A stretch of 64,000 bases of DNA from Symsagittifera roscoffensis (taxonomy: Eukaryota; Xenacoelomorpha; Acoela; Convolutidae), in the NCBI RefSeq assembly GCF_963678635.1, contig NC_087062.1, positions 95,271,845-95,335,844 on the forward strand, in the 5' to 3' direction. This document shows, one piece after another, positions 1 to 13,400 of the stretch (positions are counted from its first letter, which is position 1; each line of letters starts with the position of its first letter). The position numbers and the translations under genes were made by a program. A model generated the notes under the pieces. The model had not been told where the DNA came from. It made no database searches and saw only the letters and a program-made list of their open reading frames with translations.

Positions 1-3000
1 GAGTGTGGCAATCGCAGGTTTCACTAAGAGCAGGAAAGCCCCTTATTCCAATCCTGAGTAAAGTATCGTTCTAGGGGAGCAGTTTTGTTAAGGAGAACCG
101 AGCGAAACTCCCGTGCCCGGTTCTAGCGGGCAATTTTCAATTAGTGCGGAGAACCGAGAAAAACTCCTAATGTGAGTTGGTTTTTGTTTCTGTGGTACCT
201 ACGAAACCCCTTCTGTCCAGATGTTATAATTGAAGCCAGTTAGCGACTGCGACAGGTTGGTGTCACAGATCGTCTATTGTTAGTGTTGTTGGTTTGGTCG
301 GACAATTAAAAAGGTGAGGTACGTCATGAGGACTATAAAAACAGTTAGGACAGATGTTAATGGTGTCTTTATCAATTTTCGATAAATGGCTGTTGAGATG
401 GGTGCTATATCGGCAGCTCAGTTAAGCAAGAAGGAACCTAGTACGACGAGAAAAGCGAGTTTCTTCATGTGCTACTGGAGAATAGTTGAGCCCGTTAGTT
501 TTGCAGGGCTACTGTTTATATAGTCATTAACTTCCGTCCAGTGAATTTTTTTCGAAGCAAGCTTCTAGTCTGATGGTGAGATAAATTTATCTTCTTCGAG
601 GTGTTTTATTTCATAGTTTTTTTTTTTCAGCGAGACTCTGTTTCATTTTTCTGGATTTATAATTTGAGTGTGTGGTATGGCAGTCAACTCTGTGTGGTTG
701 GTGAGCTCCAATTAAGAAATGTTTGCACAGCATTTCATTGTGTTTTGACTAGCAAGATTTTGGTTTACCACTGAAGATGCTCAATGGAGCTCATTTTAGT
801 GCAGCCAGTTGCAACTCTTAAAGCAGTATTGTGCTGAATCTAGAGGTCATTCCATCTGGTTTTGCTGAGCGAGGGCGACCAGACTGGAGCAACATAATTG
901 AGAACACTAAGCCCAATGGCTTTACAAGTATTACAAGGTGTTTGTTTACTGCAACCCCAGTTAGTACCGAGACGTTTTTTCAGCAAGGTATTCCTCGTTT
1001 TCAGTTTGTTCATGATGTTGTTGAAGTGGTGTGTAAAAGACAAGAGATTATCAAAAGTTACGCCCAGGATTTTGGGTTTTTTGCTAGTTGGTTTTACATT
1101 CTCAATCATGACTACGTTAGTTTTGTGTCTGACCTCTTTGGTCTAAGTCGTGGAGACAGTTAATGTGGATTTGTCTGAAGAAAACTTGAGATTTCGACTT
1201 TCCATCTAGAGGTAGAGATCTTTTAAATATGGTTGGATGGTGGGTTTTAATTTTGAGAGATCAGAACATGTGGTAGTAATGGCGATGTCATCAGCATAGG
1301 TGGTAAATTTGATGTTGTTTGCTGATGGGAGAGGCATAAACGCGACAATACTCCTCTTTGAGGAACCCATTCTTCCATTGGTCGCATTTTTGCCTTTTTG
1401 TATTCTTGGATATGTTAAAAAAAATCGATGTCTTGCAACAAGATACAAGGATCCACTGTGTCGAAAGCTGCGGTAAGATCAAGAGCAACCAATGGAGTTC
1501 TGTGTGGCGGTCTTGGTTGGTTAAGACCATTTAATGTTGGTTAAAATACAGTTAAAAGCAGTGCTCGTGGATCTATTTTTCCTAAAGCCATGTTGATGAT
1601 CGGCTAGTTTTATTTTATTAAATTCATTTAGTAAAAATCTTTCAATCAGCTTTGCACCTGGAGATAAGGGTGCAATCGGCCTTTAAGGTTTTGCCTCCGT
1701 TTTGTTTTTCCCGGTTCAAGGATCGGAAATATTTTTCCAGTTCTGCGGTATGATTGATGAATTTAAAGACATATTTATAAGATTTGTTAAGTTGGAAAGA
1801 CCCATCTGACCAAGGTGGTGGAGACGAAATGGTGCAATATTGTCACGGATTTGAGCTTTTCTTTCCTTGCTTGCTTTGATTGCGTTTTCGACTACCTGTG
1901 GGATTAAGTGGGATGTTTCATGATTAAGTTTTTTCGTTTTCCTTAGTGTGCTGCGTTTAGCTTTAGTTGGCAATATTGGATGAGGATTGAATTGTTGATC
2001 GAACAGACTGGCGCATGTTTTGGCATTAAACCGAATTCTTAACGAAGTGTATTGGTTGGTTTGATGTATGGTCTGTGTTGTTGCCAGACAAAGATTTAAC
2101 AGTCTTCCAGAGTTTGTGGCTAATACCTCGATGGTTAAGAGTGTTGACGAACTCATTCTATTTCTCACATTTGTGTCTGTTCACAACGTCATTGATCTGC
2201 TTTTTCACCTGGGAAATTTTATGATAGCTAGATTTGTTGAATTGGAGTTCGCCTTTTTGTTTGGATAATTTGACGGCTTCAGAGGTAAAGAGATTTAGCA
2301 GCCTTTGAGACAATTTTTGGTAAGTAGCTTCCGCTTGAGGCACTGTTTGGGGAGGTTTACATTTAGAGAAAGCAGATTCAGTTGATTCCTTTAAGCTTGG
2401 CCAATGTGCGTTTTCGAAATTAAGGAAAGTTCGGTTGGATGGAAGCATTGTCCCGACTTCACAATTGAGTTCATATATAATTGCTTCATGATCTGACCCT
2501 AACCAAAGACTCTGTGGTCCAATTGTTATTCGTGGCTAAGGAGGAGCTAGCTACACTGATGTCTGGTGAGCTTTGACAGGTGCTGCATAATCTGGTGGAC
2601 AGAATCTCATTTACAAAAACGGAGTAGTCAATTTCTCTGGTACTACTGGTTCCTCTAACATCTTCAGTTAGGCTCGAGAACCAGAGTGAAAGGTGTGCAA
2701 AAAAATCGCCAAATATGATGGCGTCCTCCATATTTTCAAGTGAGCTGATTGATGATACGTTTTACGAAGAGCAGTTTGAGTGAGGGGGAATGTAAATTAA
2801 GATTAATTTGATGTAGGATTCATCCGACTTGATTTAAATTCCAACGCTTTCATTATGTTGGTCATTTAAATCTAATTTTAGATGTTGAAACTCTAGATTG
2901 TCTTTAATTAAGAAGGCTAAACCGCCGCCTTTCCCTTGAGATGGGTCTTTGTTTTTGTTAATTAAGGAGAAACCTGGGGGAGCATTACAGACTGAAGAGC

Positions 3001-3620
3001 CGCTCAGGTTGGTTTCTTGAATGGTTGAAAGATATTAGTTGAGAAGGGTTGCCACTGATCCATGAAGTACACTATTTTATCTAGCTTCGGGCGAAAGCCA
3101 TTAGCGTTTAGTTGAAGCATTTTGAAGTTGGATTCTTCGTTGTTGTTTGGTTGCTAGAAAGGGGTTTTATGAGGGTTCTTGGTTGGGGCGTTTCAGGTAT
3201 TCTTGGTTGGCGCGCTTTAGTTGTTCTTGGTTAAGGCGTTTTATTGATTATTGGGGTTTTAGATTGGGGAGTTTGAGATGGAGGTGGGTTGTTTTTGCAG
3301 TATGGGCAGTTTCGGCAGTAAAAGTCTCTAGACCATTCCGAGGATCTACGAAGCGATCTATGTGCTTGCGTTATTCTTAAATTACAGGTTAGGCAGGTGT
3401 ACAACCCAGGCGCAGGGTTAATTTCTTTGCCGGCTTTGATTAACAGGACCTCATTGATTGTGCCAGAGGTCTTGGGAGAACCAGGTGACTGGCTTTCTCC
3501 GTTTCCAGTATAAAAACACGAGTTGATGCTGCGTTTGATGACATTTGCGGCAGAGATTGTACGATTTTTGGGCCATGCAAAATGTACAGGGCGTGGGTAC
3601 CGCCACTGAGAAGCTATCTT
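1..3620 (-). mobile_element. Decayed Jockey-like non-LTR retrotransposon
   Basis: Reading the minus strand from about 3,620 downward I see, in scattered frames, several parts of one LINE. First comes a Cys-rich segment with spaced CxxC pairs (about 3,390-3,310), then an eight-residue repeat built on NQEQLKRA/NQEYLKRP (3,240-3,165). The endonuclease region begins with LQLNANGFRPKLDKI (about 3,120) and holds an IIFGDF-type motif near 2,710. Reverse transcriptase signatures follow: QHGFR-like and RST-like (about 1,590) and FTTYADDIAI (about 1,310). A C-terminal ILGVTFDNLLSF segment lies near 1,065. Stops and frameshifts are frequent, so the element is dead. The 3' part reaches the window edge. 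Confidence 0.8.
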
Positions 3621-3660
3621 ACATCGGTATCCAACATCAAATCATCGCCTATAATAATTT

Positions 3661-4165
3661 TTCCGATCATTGAAAATGGGGAATTTTGTATTCGGTTGTG
3701 TTTCTAGTTTTTTTTGTTTTCCACGCAAAATCAAGTACCACAAATAATCATCTGAATGAGTTGAGTAATATATCATATTGAAGCCCTTCAAGTCGTGATT
3801 CGAATGATGTTTGAAAATTTCAAAAAATCTGCAAGTGTCGAGAAAAACCGGTTGCAAGTTTTTGATTTTCTGTGTCATTTCGAGCACGAAAAGCAACCTA
3901 GCAGGCTTACATTTTGCCTTGAAAGTTTAATTTTACTCGAATAAAGTTAGCTTTCGAGGTTTTTAGCGCCATTTTAGGAATCAAAAACTTAAAAAATTCA
4001 AAATTTTCGAACATTCTTTCTACGACTTTTTTTCGTTTTTCTAGTCATTTTTGTTTTCCATTTGGCCTATTTTACTATGACTGTCGAATTTGCATACCGT
4101 TCTAGTTTTTAGTTCATGTCCTTTTATCACAAAACACAGAAAAAAACGGCATTAATTTGAAAAAA
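3661..4165 (+). repeat. Partial Helentron-like repeat (family B), next to exon e30
   Basis: Starts with TTCCGATCATTGAAAATGGG, the reverse complement of the right ends of the copies at 25.06, 25.64 and 27.66 kb. It matches them, inverted, through internal landmarks (an ACGCAAAATCAAGTACCAC stretch, AAAACCGGTT, ACTCGAATAAA, and a TTTTATC...CAGAAAAAAAC stretch). The terminal hairpin of the other end is missing. The match fades only about 30 nt from the e30 donor. Confidence 0.6.
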
Positions 4166-4193
4166 CGCTATCCTTTTTGAAAATCGCACATAC

Positions 4194-4403
4194 CTTGGAC
4201 TGGTTTGCAGTGGACAAAGGAGCGGCTGTCGTACCCTCAGTGGACAAATTGTCTCTTTGGGCCCTATTGATTACGTCCTTGAGTTTGGCAACCTCAACTT
4301 TGCTCCAGGCCAATTCTTCTCGCAGCTCCTCGACACCTGCTTGCTCCAACTCGGATCCCTTTCTTGCGATTTCTCTACCCTTCATGAGCCCATTGGAAGT
4401 TTC
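4194..4403 (-). CDS. Exon e30: most 3' exon seen, 70 codons
   Basis: Phase 0 at both ends. Acceptor TTGATCTCTCCCAG, donor AAG|GTATGT. Coiled coil ([19 protein letters not shown] ...) with a Thr/Ser/Ala tail. It ends at a donor, so at least one more exon exists downstream. None is visible below 4.2 kb, where a Helentron-like repeat and a LINE fill the sequence, so the gene probably continues past the window start. Confidence 0.83.
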
Positions 4404-7400
4404 CTGGGAGAGATCAACAAGATATGAGTTATTTAAACGAATTTAATTTTCCAACAGCCGATGATGAATAACAATGGTTGAAAGTAAGTAATATTAAAAA
4501 AATATATCAACAGTCAGTAACTGCTGAAATTCATAGCTGAATTTCATTACCTTAGAACATCCGTTCATAAAAAACTTAACCCAACTACAGTTCTGATTTA
4601 AGTCATCCCAACTTAAGGTGTGAAAATAAAATTGCACAAAACGGTCATATTTTTTAAATAAAAATCTCATTAATCAAACTTAACGGTGTCTTACAGATTA
4701 ATGCTACAGTCAACAAAAAATAATTATTCGAAAAATCAAACAAAAACATTATTTTCGCTTCGTAAAACTTTCCAAGTTTTTCACTTAATAAAAAAAGTTT
4801 ACACAGGGTATCGAAAAAAACTTAAGTTCTTAACTTTACATTGTGGGATTGGGCATTGTTTGGAAAATGTGGAAAGTTGAAAAATTGACATTATGTTAGA
4901 GCCAAAAAGGTCGGTCGGTCAAAATAAAACCGGAAGAAGAAACTTACATTTATTTCACTGCAAACAAAATGGCTTTTGCGACGTTTCAAGAGCTTTGAAA
5001 AATGATTGATCTAGCTTTATACTTATCATACAGCAAAAATCGATCAATTTTGTTCAAGAAAGGACTGCGAGCACGAATCAACATCCGAAACGCAAAGTTT
5101 CGGCCATCAACAGAAAAAAAACGCACAAAAATGGTGCCAAAATTTTCGAAAAAAAACCTTTGGGAAAAACTTTTTTTTTCTTAGAGAAAACCATCGTTGA
5201 ATTATACTGCAAATCCAAAGTTAACGTGAGACGACTACCTGATATGCGTTAACATCCCAATTATATCACTCCAACGGCAAAACTTGCTGGAAAAAGGGTG
5301 ATGTCTTAGGGCTATATAAAATTATCTATGGAAAAAGAAATTGTATTCTTCGACAGAAACATTAATTCTGTCAAAAAAGCGAATTAATTTTAACCCGCAT
5401 GATGGATGATACTTTTTTGACAAAATTTTCCAGCAAGACAATGCCCGCTTCCCTAACTTCAAGTTTTTTCAAAGTGCTTTTCAAATTCTGGAAAATTGGC
5501 CCCCACAATCTCCAGATTTGAAAATTTATGGAATTAAATCAAACAGAAGATTCGTGAAAAACACCATACAACAGTTAAAGAACTTATTCGTCAAGTTTTT
5601 GAATCATTTTTGGCCATTCCAGACGACTACAGTCATTGGTTATATTGGAGCACTCCTCATAAAACAAATGCAAATCTGAGAAAAGGGTATAAAATCAAAT
5701 ACTAAACTCGTTGATTTTGTTTATACCTTATTTATATTTGTTGATTAGTTCAAAAAAATTCATGTAAATGTTGAAAAAATGTAAATTAGGTGTTAATGTT
5801 AATATATTTTTTTAATTTTTACACCTTTTCTTAGTCCGGATAATTCAAATCAGCGCTGCATCGGCTTCAAATCACAGTGACGGGACATAGATAGAAACTG
5901 CAACTTTTTAATTTCAACGACTAAATGAGCGACTTTTGTCTTCACGTTTCTGTCATTATCTCAGCGCCAACTTAAGATGAAAAGTTATTTAGAGGAATTT
6001 AGCCGGGTCAAAATTTGAAAAATGTTACTTGGAAGGCGTAAAAAACCAGTATGTAGTTACAAATTTCAGTGATGTTCTTACTGTGGATAAATCCTGGCAT
6101 TTAGAAGAGTGACTTAAGAAACTGCGAGTAGGAAATTAGCTCTTCAGTTGGGACCTCAATGACTAGTTAAATTATATTCTGTGAGATTAAATTAATTGTT
6201 TTTATTTTCAGACGTATTTTTCAAAAACAACTAATGACTCCCTCCCTATACCTAAAATTAAAACATACGCTGATGCTGATTTTAGCCAAAAAAGACTCTT
6301 CAACTCTGAGTTCTCGTATAAATACAGCTAGTACCACGCCACTAGTTTTGTTCTTCAGATGGAGACGTTTTTCTCCACTTTGCGCAAGAAGCTTCTTTAA
6401 ATTAACCCTAGTTTCGATTTGCGATTCCACTCAAATTTTTTTTGTTTTTTTTTAACGGAAAAATTAATTACTCAATTCAGTTATAGTAAATATTCTCTCT
6501 TTTCGCAAATTAAGTTTAAGTGGTGGCTCAAACTTTTAGTGTTGAGAGCTGGAGTCCGTGCACACGTTTTCGACAACCTAGACTTCTAGATGTCTTAGAC
6601 TTTGATAGAATAAAACAGTTTTTGCATGTCACTCTTCTAAAGATCTGACTTAGCGCCTGTGCCATTGATCGAAAGGGTTTATAATGAAGATCATGCAGTT
6701 CGTTTTCAGTCTTATTCTCATCAACCGGAACACCTAAATGGTTGCTTAATTGGATACCAAGAATCCGTGAACATTCCATACCAATCAGTTTTCAGCATGT
6801 TTAACTTTTATTAGCATGGTGCTATTGAAAACCACTTTGAAGACTTTTCTAGTTATACCTATTTGCTTATTTTCAACACTGTCTAAATTTTTGAGGCATT
6901 TTTGTTATTTTTTTGAAACGGCGCTACTCTAGCTGCACTAAAATGTTACAATATATATGTGAACATTTTTTCATTTTCAGAAAGCAATACCTTTGACTGG
7001 CCATTTTCCTGTTTGAAAGCATCGATTTGTTCTGACTGCCTCTTGCTCAGTTGTTTTAGAACACTAATCTCCTGTTTCAGTCTTTCCAGAGACTCCTTTG
7101 CAGGAACGACGCCATCTTGAACTCCTTTCGGATCCTACATGATAGGTATAATATCAAAAGATATACTTTTTAAGCTCCGCATAAAATAACTTGATCAAGA
7201 CACTTGCTCTCATAAGTGAAACTAAAACGTTACCTCTTGGTTCGCTTCTGAGTTGCTTAGTCTATTCAAATCTGCCTTGAGAGTGTTCAGCTCAACTTGG
7301 TTCTCTATCGTTATATTGTCTGCATGGTTGCGACTCTCTTGTAAGCTATCCTCCAACTGAAAATTAAAATAATATCAAGCTAGTATTTACCTCAATCTTG

Positions 7401-10400
7401 CAGCATTTTCAATAACTGTGCAAACAACTTTTCTCCGTAGGACTATTGCGCTTATACAATTAACCAATATATTGGTACATGATTGGGAAAAGATTTGTGA
7501 ACAGTATTTAGGGAGCCGTCGGCGCGGATGTTCTCTCTACCTCAGAAACTATACCCGTTCACCAGTCCTTTGGTACAAGTTTAAGACACATTTTGGCTGA
7601 CCGACCCTTGACTTTTTCTTAGATTGCCTTTGGCAGAAATCGACAAAGCGCGCGCCAAAAAATTCGGTTCTTTGGCGAAAACCTTCCATAAATGAAAATA
7701 CTGCAATCACTCATGTATATGCTAAAGTAGTAATTCTTTTGATTTCTAATGCAATAGCCATGGTGAAAAAAAACAGGCCAGTAATAACAAATAAGCAATA
7801 CATAGTGCGGCTCCAAAGAAGACACAACCAAAGAAGACGCAACACAGTTAAAGTCTTCGCTTCCCTCGCCCCCCCCCCCCTATAGAGGAAAGCGCACATT
7901 CAAGAGGTTGCAAGCATCCCTGGGGAACCCCAATCAGAGCTCAGTATTCAAGAATTTGAAATAAATAAGCGATAAATTCAAACAGAGTTTTGCGCAGTTT
8001 GAAGGGCGTTGATTAGTTGAAATTTCTCGCGATTTTGCTTCTTCACGCATGAGAATAGTCCCTACCGTTTGTATTCTCTGTTCCAGGGTCCTTCTTCTGT
8101 CGCGGAGTGCCTTGTTCTCGTTCCTCAGAAGAGTGACCTCGGCCTCCAGACAGTCGACGTCTGCCCGCAACTCATTCACATCCCTGTCGGAGCTAGACTT
8201 CATCTTGGACTGAAAATGTACTCATATTTACAGTATATAAAGATTGGTATTGCTTGTGGCATATATTTTAATTTTCCATGGAGAGCTGCTTAATTAATTT
8301 TCGTACAATTCTTCAAGATTTCTTCAAATTAAAATTCTTAAATTTTGTTAAATGAAACTAGGATAATGAAAGTCCATTTTTTAAAATTCCACATATTATG
8401 TAGGATTTGTACAGTTTTGGCACACATGAACGCACATAAGAAAAGTGATTCGCTCCTTAAATAATTTTCTGAACATTACAAAATGAAAATGGGGGGGGGG
8501 GGGGGTTTGATTTCAGATACTCACTGTCTCCAGTTGTTTCTTAAGCAGTTTGTTTTCCTGAGCCAACTTGTCTGCTGTTGCCTCTGCCCTCTCGGCCTCC
8601 TGTCGGAACTGCTTCACTGACTGAACTGCTGCAGTCTCATTTCCACTCCCACTTGGCAATGCCAAACTGCCAGGAATCGAAGAGGACACAATACTGTCAG
8701 AGGGTAACTGTTTCTGCGGCAGTTGAGCTTCCTGTGACAATTTGAACAATTTCAGAGGAGTTGAATACAACGGAGAGTTGCGTTTGTATACGGTTTCAAC
8801 AGAGAGAAAACTTTTTAGCCGTTGTGGAAAGCATCTTAAAAAGCATCGATTTCGATTGAATTCGCCGCTAGCATAAAAAATTTTTCCTCTTCAGCGAACT
8901 ATCTTGCCGTTCACACAAAATCATTTTCACGAAGAAAATCGTATCTAAGATTTTCTTTAAAGACTAGTTTTATATCAATCAGAATCAAGAATTCAGAAGT
9001 AAGTTTTACAATTCAAAACAAAAACATCAAACTCAGACACCTTTAAAAAACGACGGAACTTGATTCATACCAGGTGACTGAGTTTAACCATGACGTCTCT
9101 TTTCTCCTCTCGGAGTTTCCGGTTTGCGTCCGCCAAACTAGCATTCTCCTCCTCCAGCGACTCCAGTTCAGCAAACAGGTCAATAGAGTCCAGCTGGGCC
9201 ACAATGCCCGGCTGACCACTCGCTACTCCGCCGGAAGATGATCCTCCTCTGGGTTCGCTATTCGAGGGGTTCACGTCCAGAAAAGATTTCTAGAAAAAAT
9301 ATATCGTCGATTAATATCAAGAAAAATCAAATATCAAAAACACTCAAATTTTGCTTTCGAATATCATAAATTCAATGGAAAAAACTTCAACATTGAGTAC
9401 AACCTTCAGTAGTAGTATTATTAGAGCGATTGACAATGAAATCTATTTTTTCTCACCAATTCAGCGTTTTCGTTTTTCAATAGCCTCATTTCGGCCAGGA
9501 TGTTTGAGTTTCTTTGCGGATTCTGAAACAAAAATGAATACTGACTTCTACAATAAAACGCCTGGCCAAAACTAACTTTCGGAGGAACGTTTTGCCGCTG
9601 ACACAAGCACACATTAATCTAAATAAACAGGAGTGGACACTTGAAACCAAAAGGTTGTCAGGTAAGCTCACTTCGATTCCCAAATCTCTCATCCAGACTA
9701 AATATTCACAGATAGTCTCAAAAAAAGCGAGTGTACATTTTGGTGAACCTGATGTGAGGGGTGGGCAGTCGTAGTAAACAATTGCAGTTTGGTTTGGACG
9801 TAACGGTGGGATTGATTAAGCTTTAGGAAATACTTATTATGCTTTTCGTGAAGAAAGATGGGGGTTCCGTTGCTTATTATAAATATCAACGGGTCTCTGG
9901 GATGACTGACCAGTTTGTTCATGTCTCTCTTCAGCTGTCGGTTCTCCTCCTCCAGGCTCTGTTTATCTCCCTCGACCTCCTGCAAGTAAGTCTGCATGTT
10001 CAACTTGTTCCTCTCCAACTCCCCTATGCGATCCTCCAGCTGTCTGCTCTTCCTCACCACTTCTCGCAGTTGCACAGCCTCCTTCTCAAACTGGGACAGT
10101 CGATCAACCTTAACAAAATTTAAACAAGAAATAATGAAAAAGATCTGAAGAAAAAAAAGAGTTTTAAAATCTGGAGAGGGTGTTCGAATTAACCTCATGC
10201 TATTTTTAGTTGCTAGAAAAACCAAAACCAACGCACTTACATATATATTTCAGCAATTATGTATTCAGCTAATTGAATGCGAAAGTCCGGCCTGGTCAAT
10301 GTGACCTTTGTTGAGGTTTTCAGCAGCCGGTTGTAGGCTTATGGGAATCTCGATGAAACTCTTCGAAGCAACGGCCCCATCGGTAGAAAAAACCCGAGCA

Positions 10401-13400
10401 GATAATGTGGCACGACGTTATCAACAACAGCTTGAACGGCAATCGTAGAACAATTTCAGAACGTGCTCAACTTGAATTTTTATTAGTATCATGAAAGTTT
10501 CGTCCACGACTCAAATCAAAAGTCTACATTGAAATCAGCATTCTCTCGGCAGTATGATTCCACTTCAACAAATTTTGGCAACTTGCAAAGAAGAAACGAT
10601 CTGCTAAGAACAACTTTGGTAGTAAACAAAAAGACACAAGAAAAAAGAAGCTAAAGGTCGAAAAAGAAAGCAACACAAACCAGTGGTAGGCTAATTTATT
10701 TTCTGGGCTGTGCGACTCCAGAAGTTTTCTCATAAACATTTTTCGGTAGATTGCGTTACCGAACTTTGAAACTCAAAATTTTGCGATTGCAGAGATTTCT
10801 CGGAATTAGTTTGCATTAGCATATGTTATATAATAGATCGGACTTTCTCAAACCCGTTCTTTGAAACACTTGAAACTGCGAGCACTAAATGAAATGACCA
10901 GAAAAACCATAACGCACAAAAAAAATTGTTAAGAAGAGCTATTAATGAAATTCTGAAATACGAACGCAATCTAAATGGGATCACTCAACTTACTGGGCTC
11001 ACTCCAGTCGCTGTAGAGGGCAACTTTGATCTAGGAAAAATTATTCTTTCTCAGCCACTCTTACGAGTCTAGCAACAAAAGAGAACCTTTATACACAACG
11101 CAGCCATGCAAGAAAAGTCTGAAAGCAAAAATAAGAACGAAGTTGATTTTCAGAAGCTAACTGTGACGGTGGAGGAACTTAAAGAACCTGTCAGAGGTCT
11201 CCTAACGCTTGTCAGAAACGAACCAAAGCAAATTTACCCATGTATTAGTCATACCAACGGTTTCATGGCCCCAAAAACTACATGACTAAGTGGTCTACGC
11301 ATCTGGGGTGTACTTGAGTTAAGTGACAAAGATGCAAGTAAAAGACTAGACGACGAAAAAAACAACGATATCTTTAGCTTTCTGAAGACTGAGGGCAAGA
11401 TCAGTGTGAAACGCTTAGCTAAGATCAACAAAGCGATTACAAAGCCACACACTCTTCTTGTACATTTTTCTACAGCAAACAGAAGTGACATGGCTTTATT
11501 GTCAAGTTATCTGAAAACTACAACACAAAACTGAAAACTGGAAGACGAACGTATTCAAAGCAGTTCAAAGAGTTGAAAAAAGAATAACTACCTAGCAAAA
11601 AAGCTCAACTGAAAATTCGAATAAAAGTCAAAAGTGATGGCCCTGACCCGAGATCTATCATAAAAAAACTCTTGAATTACAGCATGAAAAAGACAAAATC
11701 TGGGTAAGTTGAAACAGAACCAGGAAATAAAAACAGAATTAACAGGAACAAAAATTGACTACTTGTCAAAAATTAAGTCGAATGAACTTGAATGTACATA
11801 GTATATTAGACCTCTCAAGAACACAACCTTTAACTAACGCAGTCATAATGAGTCGAAAAGTTCTCAGTTGCATCACTGAAACCTGGTTCGTCCAGGATAT
11901 AATAGCCGATGCCGTACGTCACCCTTACTACACAATCGAGAGAAATTACCGCGGTACAACGAAAAACAAATTAACAAGACATAGCATTGTTTTTCTCGCT
12001 GTTAAGCTTTGAACCCCTTATGGAAGACTAAATTATGAGCTTTCGAGTAGCTTGATAACTGAAATTCAAACTCTCAATCCATTACTGGAGCTCCTCTGCT
12101 GTCTCTAAAGCTGTCTAAAGCCAAGCACATAATTTCACACTACTAAAGAGCTTATAACTCTTCTTATCAAGTTAAACATGCTCTCTTTCAGTTTAGACTT
12201 CCCGGGGATACAAAGGCAAATATCTAAACCTGGCAAAAAAAAATGCCCAGCGGTGACAAACAAATACAAAATTACAAGGGAGGTCAAAAACATTCAGTAA
12301 CTAACTATCGGTGAATAAGTCTCCTTTACTCGGCTTCGAATGTGCTCAAAAACTTTACTTTCGACAAAAATTCAGCCCATATATTTAGACAGCTTCATCA
12401 AGGTCAATTCAGATTTTGACCAAAAAAAAACTACATTAATTCAATCCCGACGAAATCTCAAACCTAATTGAGGATGAAAAAACTAAGCACATCTTCGCAA
12501 CATATGCTGACTTGAGAAATCTTTCGAAAAGACAAAAATTATTTTTCTGTTCAAAAACGTATCATCATTTAGCATTGCTCGAAACACCCACAAAAAAATT
12601 AAAGTTACCAGCAAAATTGCATTCATCAAGTGCGTATAACGAACCATTTCAGCCACTACCTAAAAACTATTACTGGAGTTCCTCAAGGATCTATATTAGG
12701 CCGACTATTGCATATCTGCTTCTTCAATGATCTACCAACTTGAAGTTTTTTGGAATGCGGATGATAACAAGCTGCTTTCAACAAACCCATTAGAGTTACA
12801 AATGAATATAAATGACTTAAATACCACAAACTCTTGAAACCTGACTCTGAAAAAAAATTTGGGAATCCTGGTTTCCAAAAACGTTTATCGGAGTGCGAAC
12901 TCTCAACAACGAAATTCAAAAGTCATCTGAGCATTCCAACAAAGAAAAAGAAATTTATCAAAGCCGGTATTTATGTCATCAACGCAAAATGCTTACTGAG
13001 GCTACATTACAATAGTGGATATAAATTTCCTCACGAAGATTACATCGTGAGCCTAAATTTTACAATTTGTCAGATATTTGTCTGCAATTTGGCCTCTGAT
13101 CAACTCCAAAACTTTATAAATGACCACAAACTCTCGGAACCTGATTCTGAAAAAAATCTTGGAATCCTGGTTTCCGAAAACCTTTATCGGAGTGCCAATT
13201 CTCAACAACAAGCCTACTGTGGCTACACTTTCAATGATATCATACCGGTCTGAGGTCTGAAGACCACACAAAACAGAGCTCAAAGCAATCGAAGACGAAA
13301 AAATAAACAAGTAGATAGATCCTCATTTTTTCAACCATTTATAAACAAACAGTCATAAACTCACGATCTCCTATACACGAGACAAAATTGCGAGCGATAA

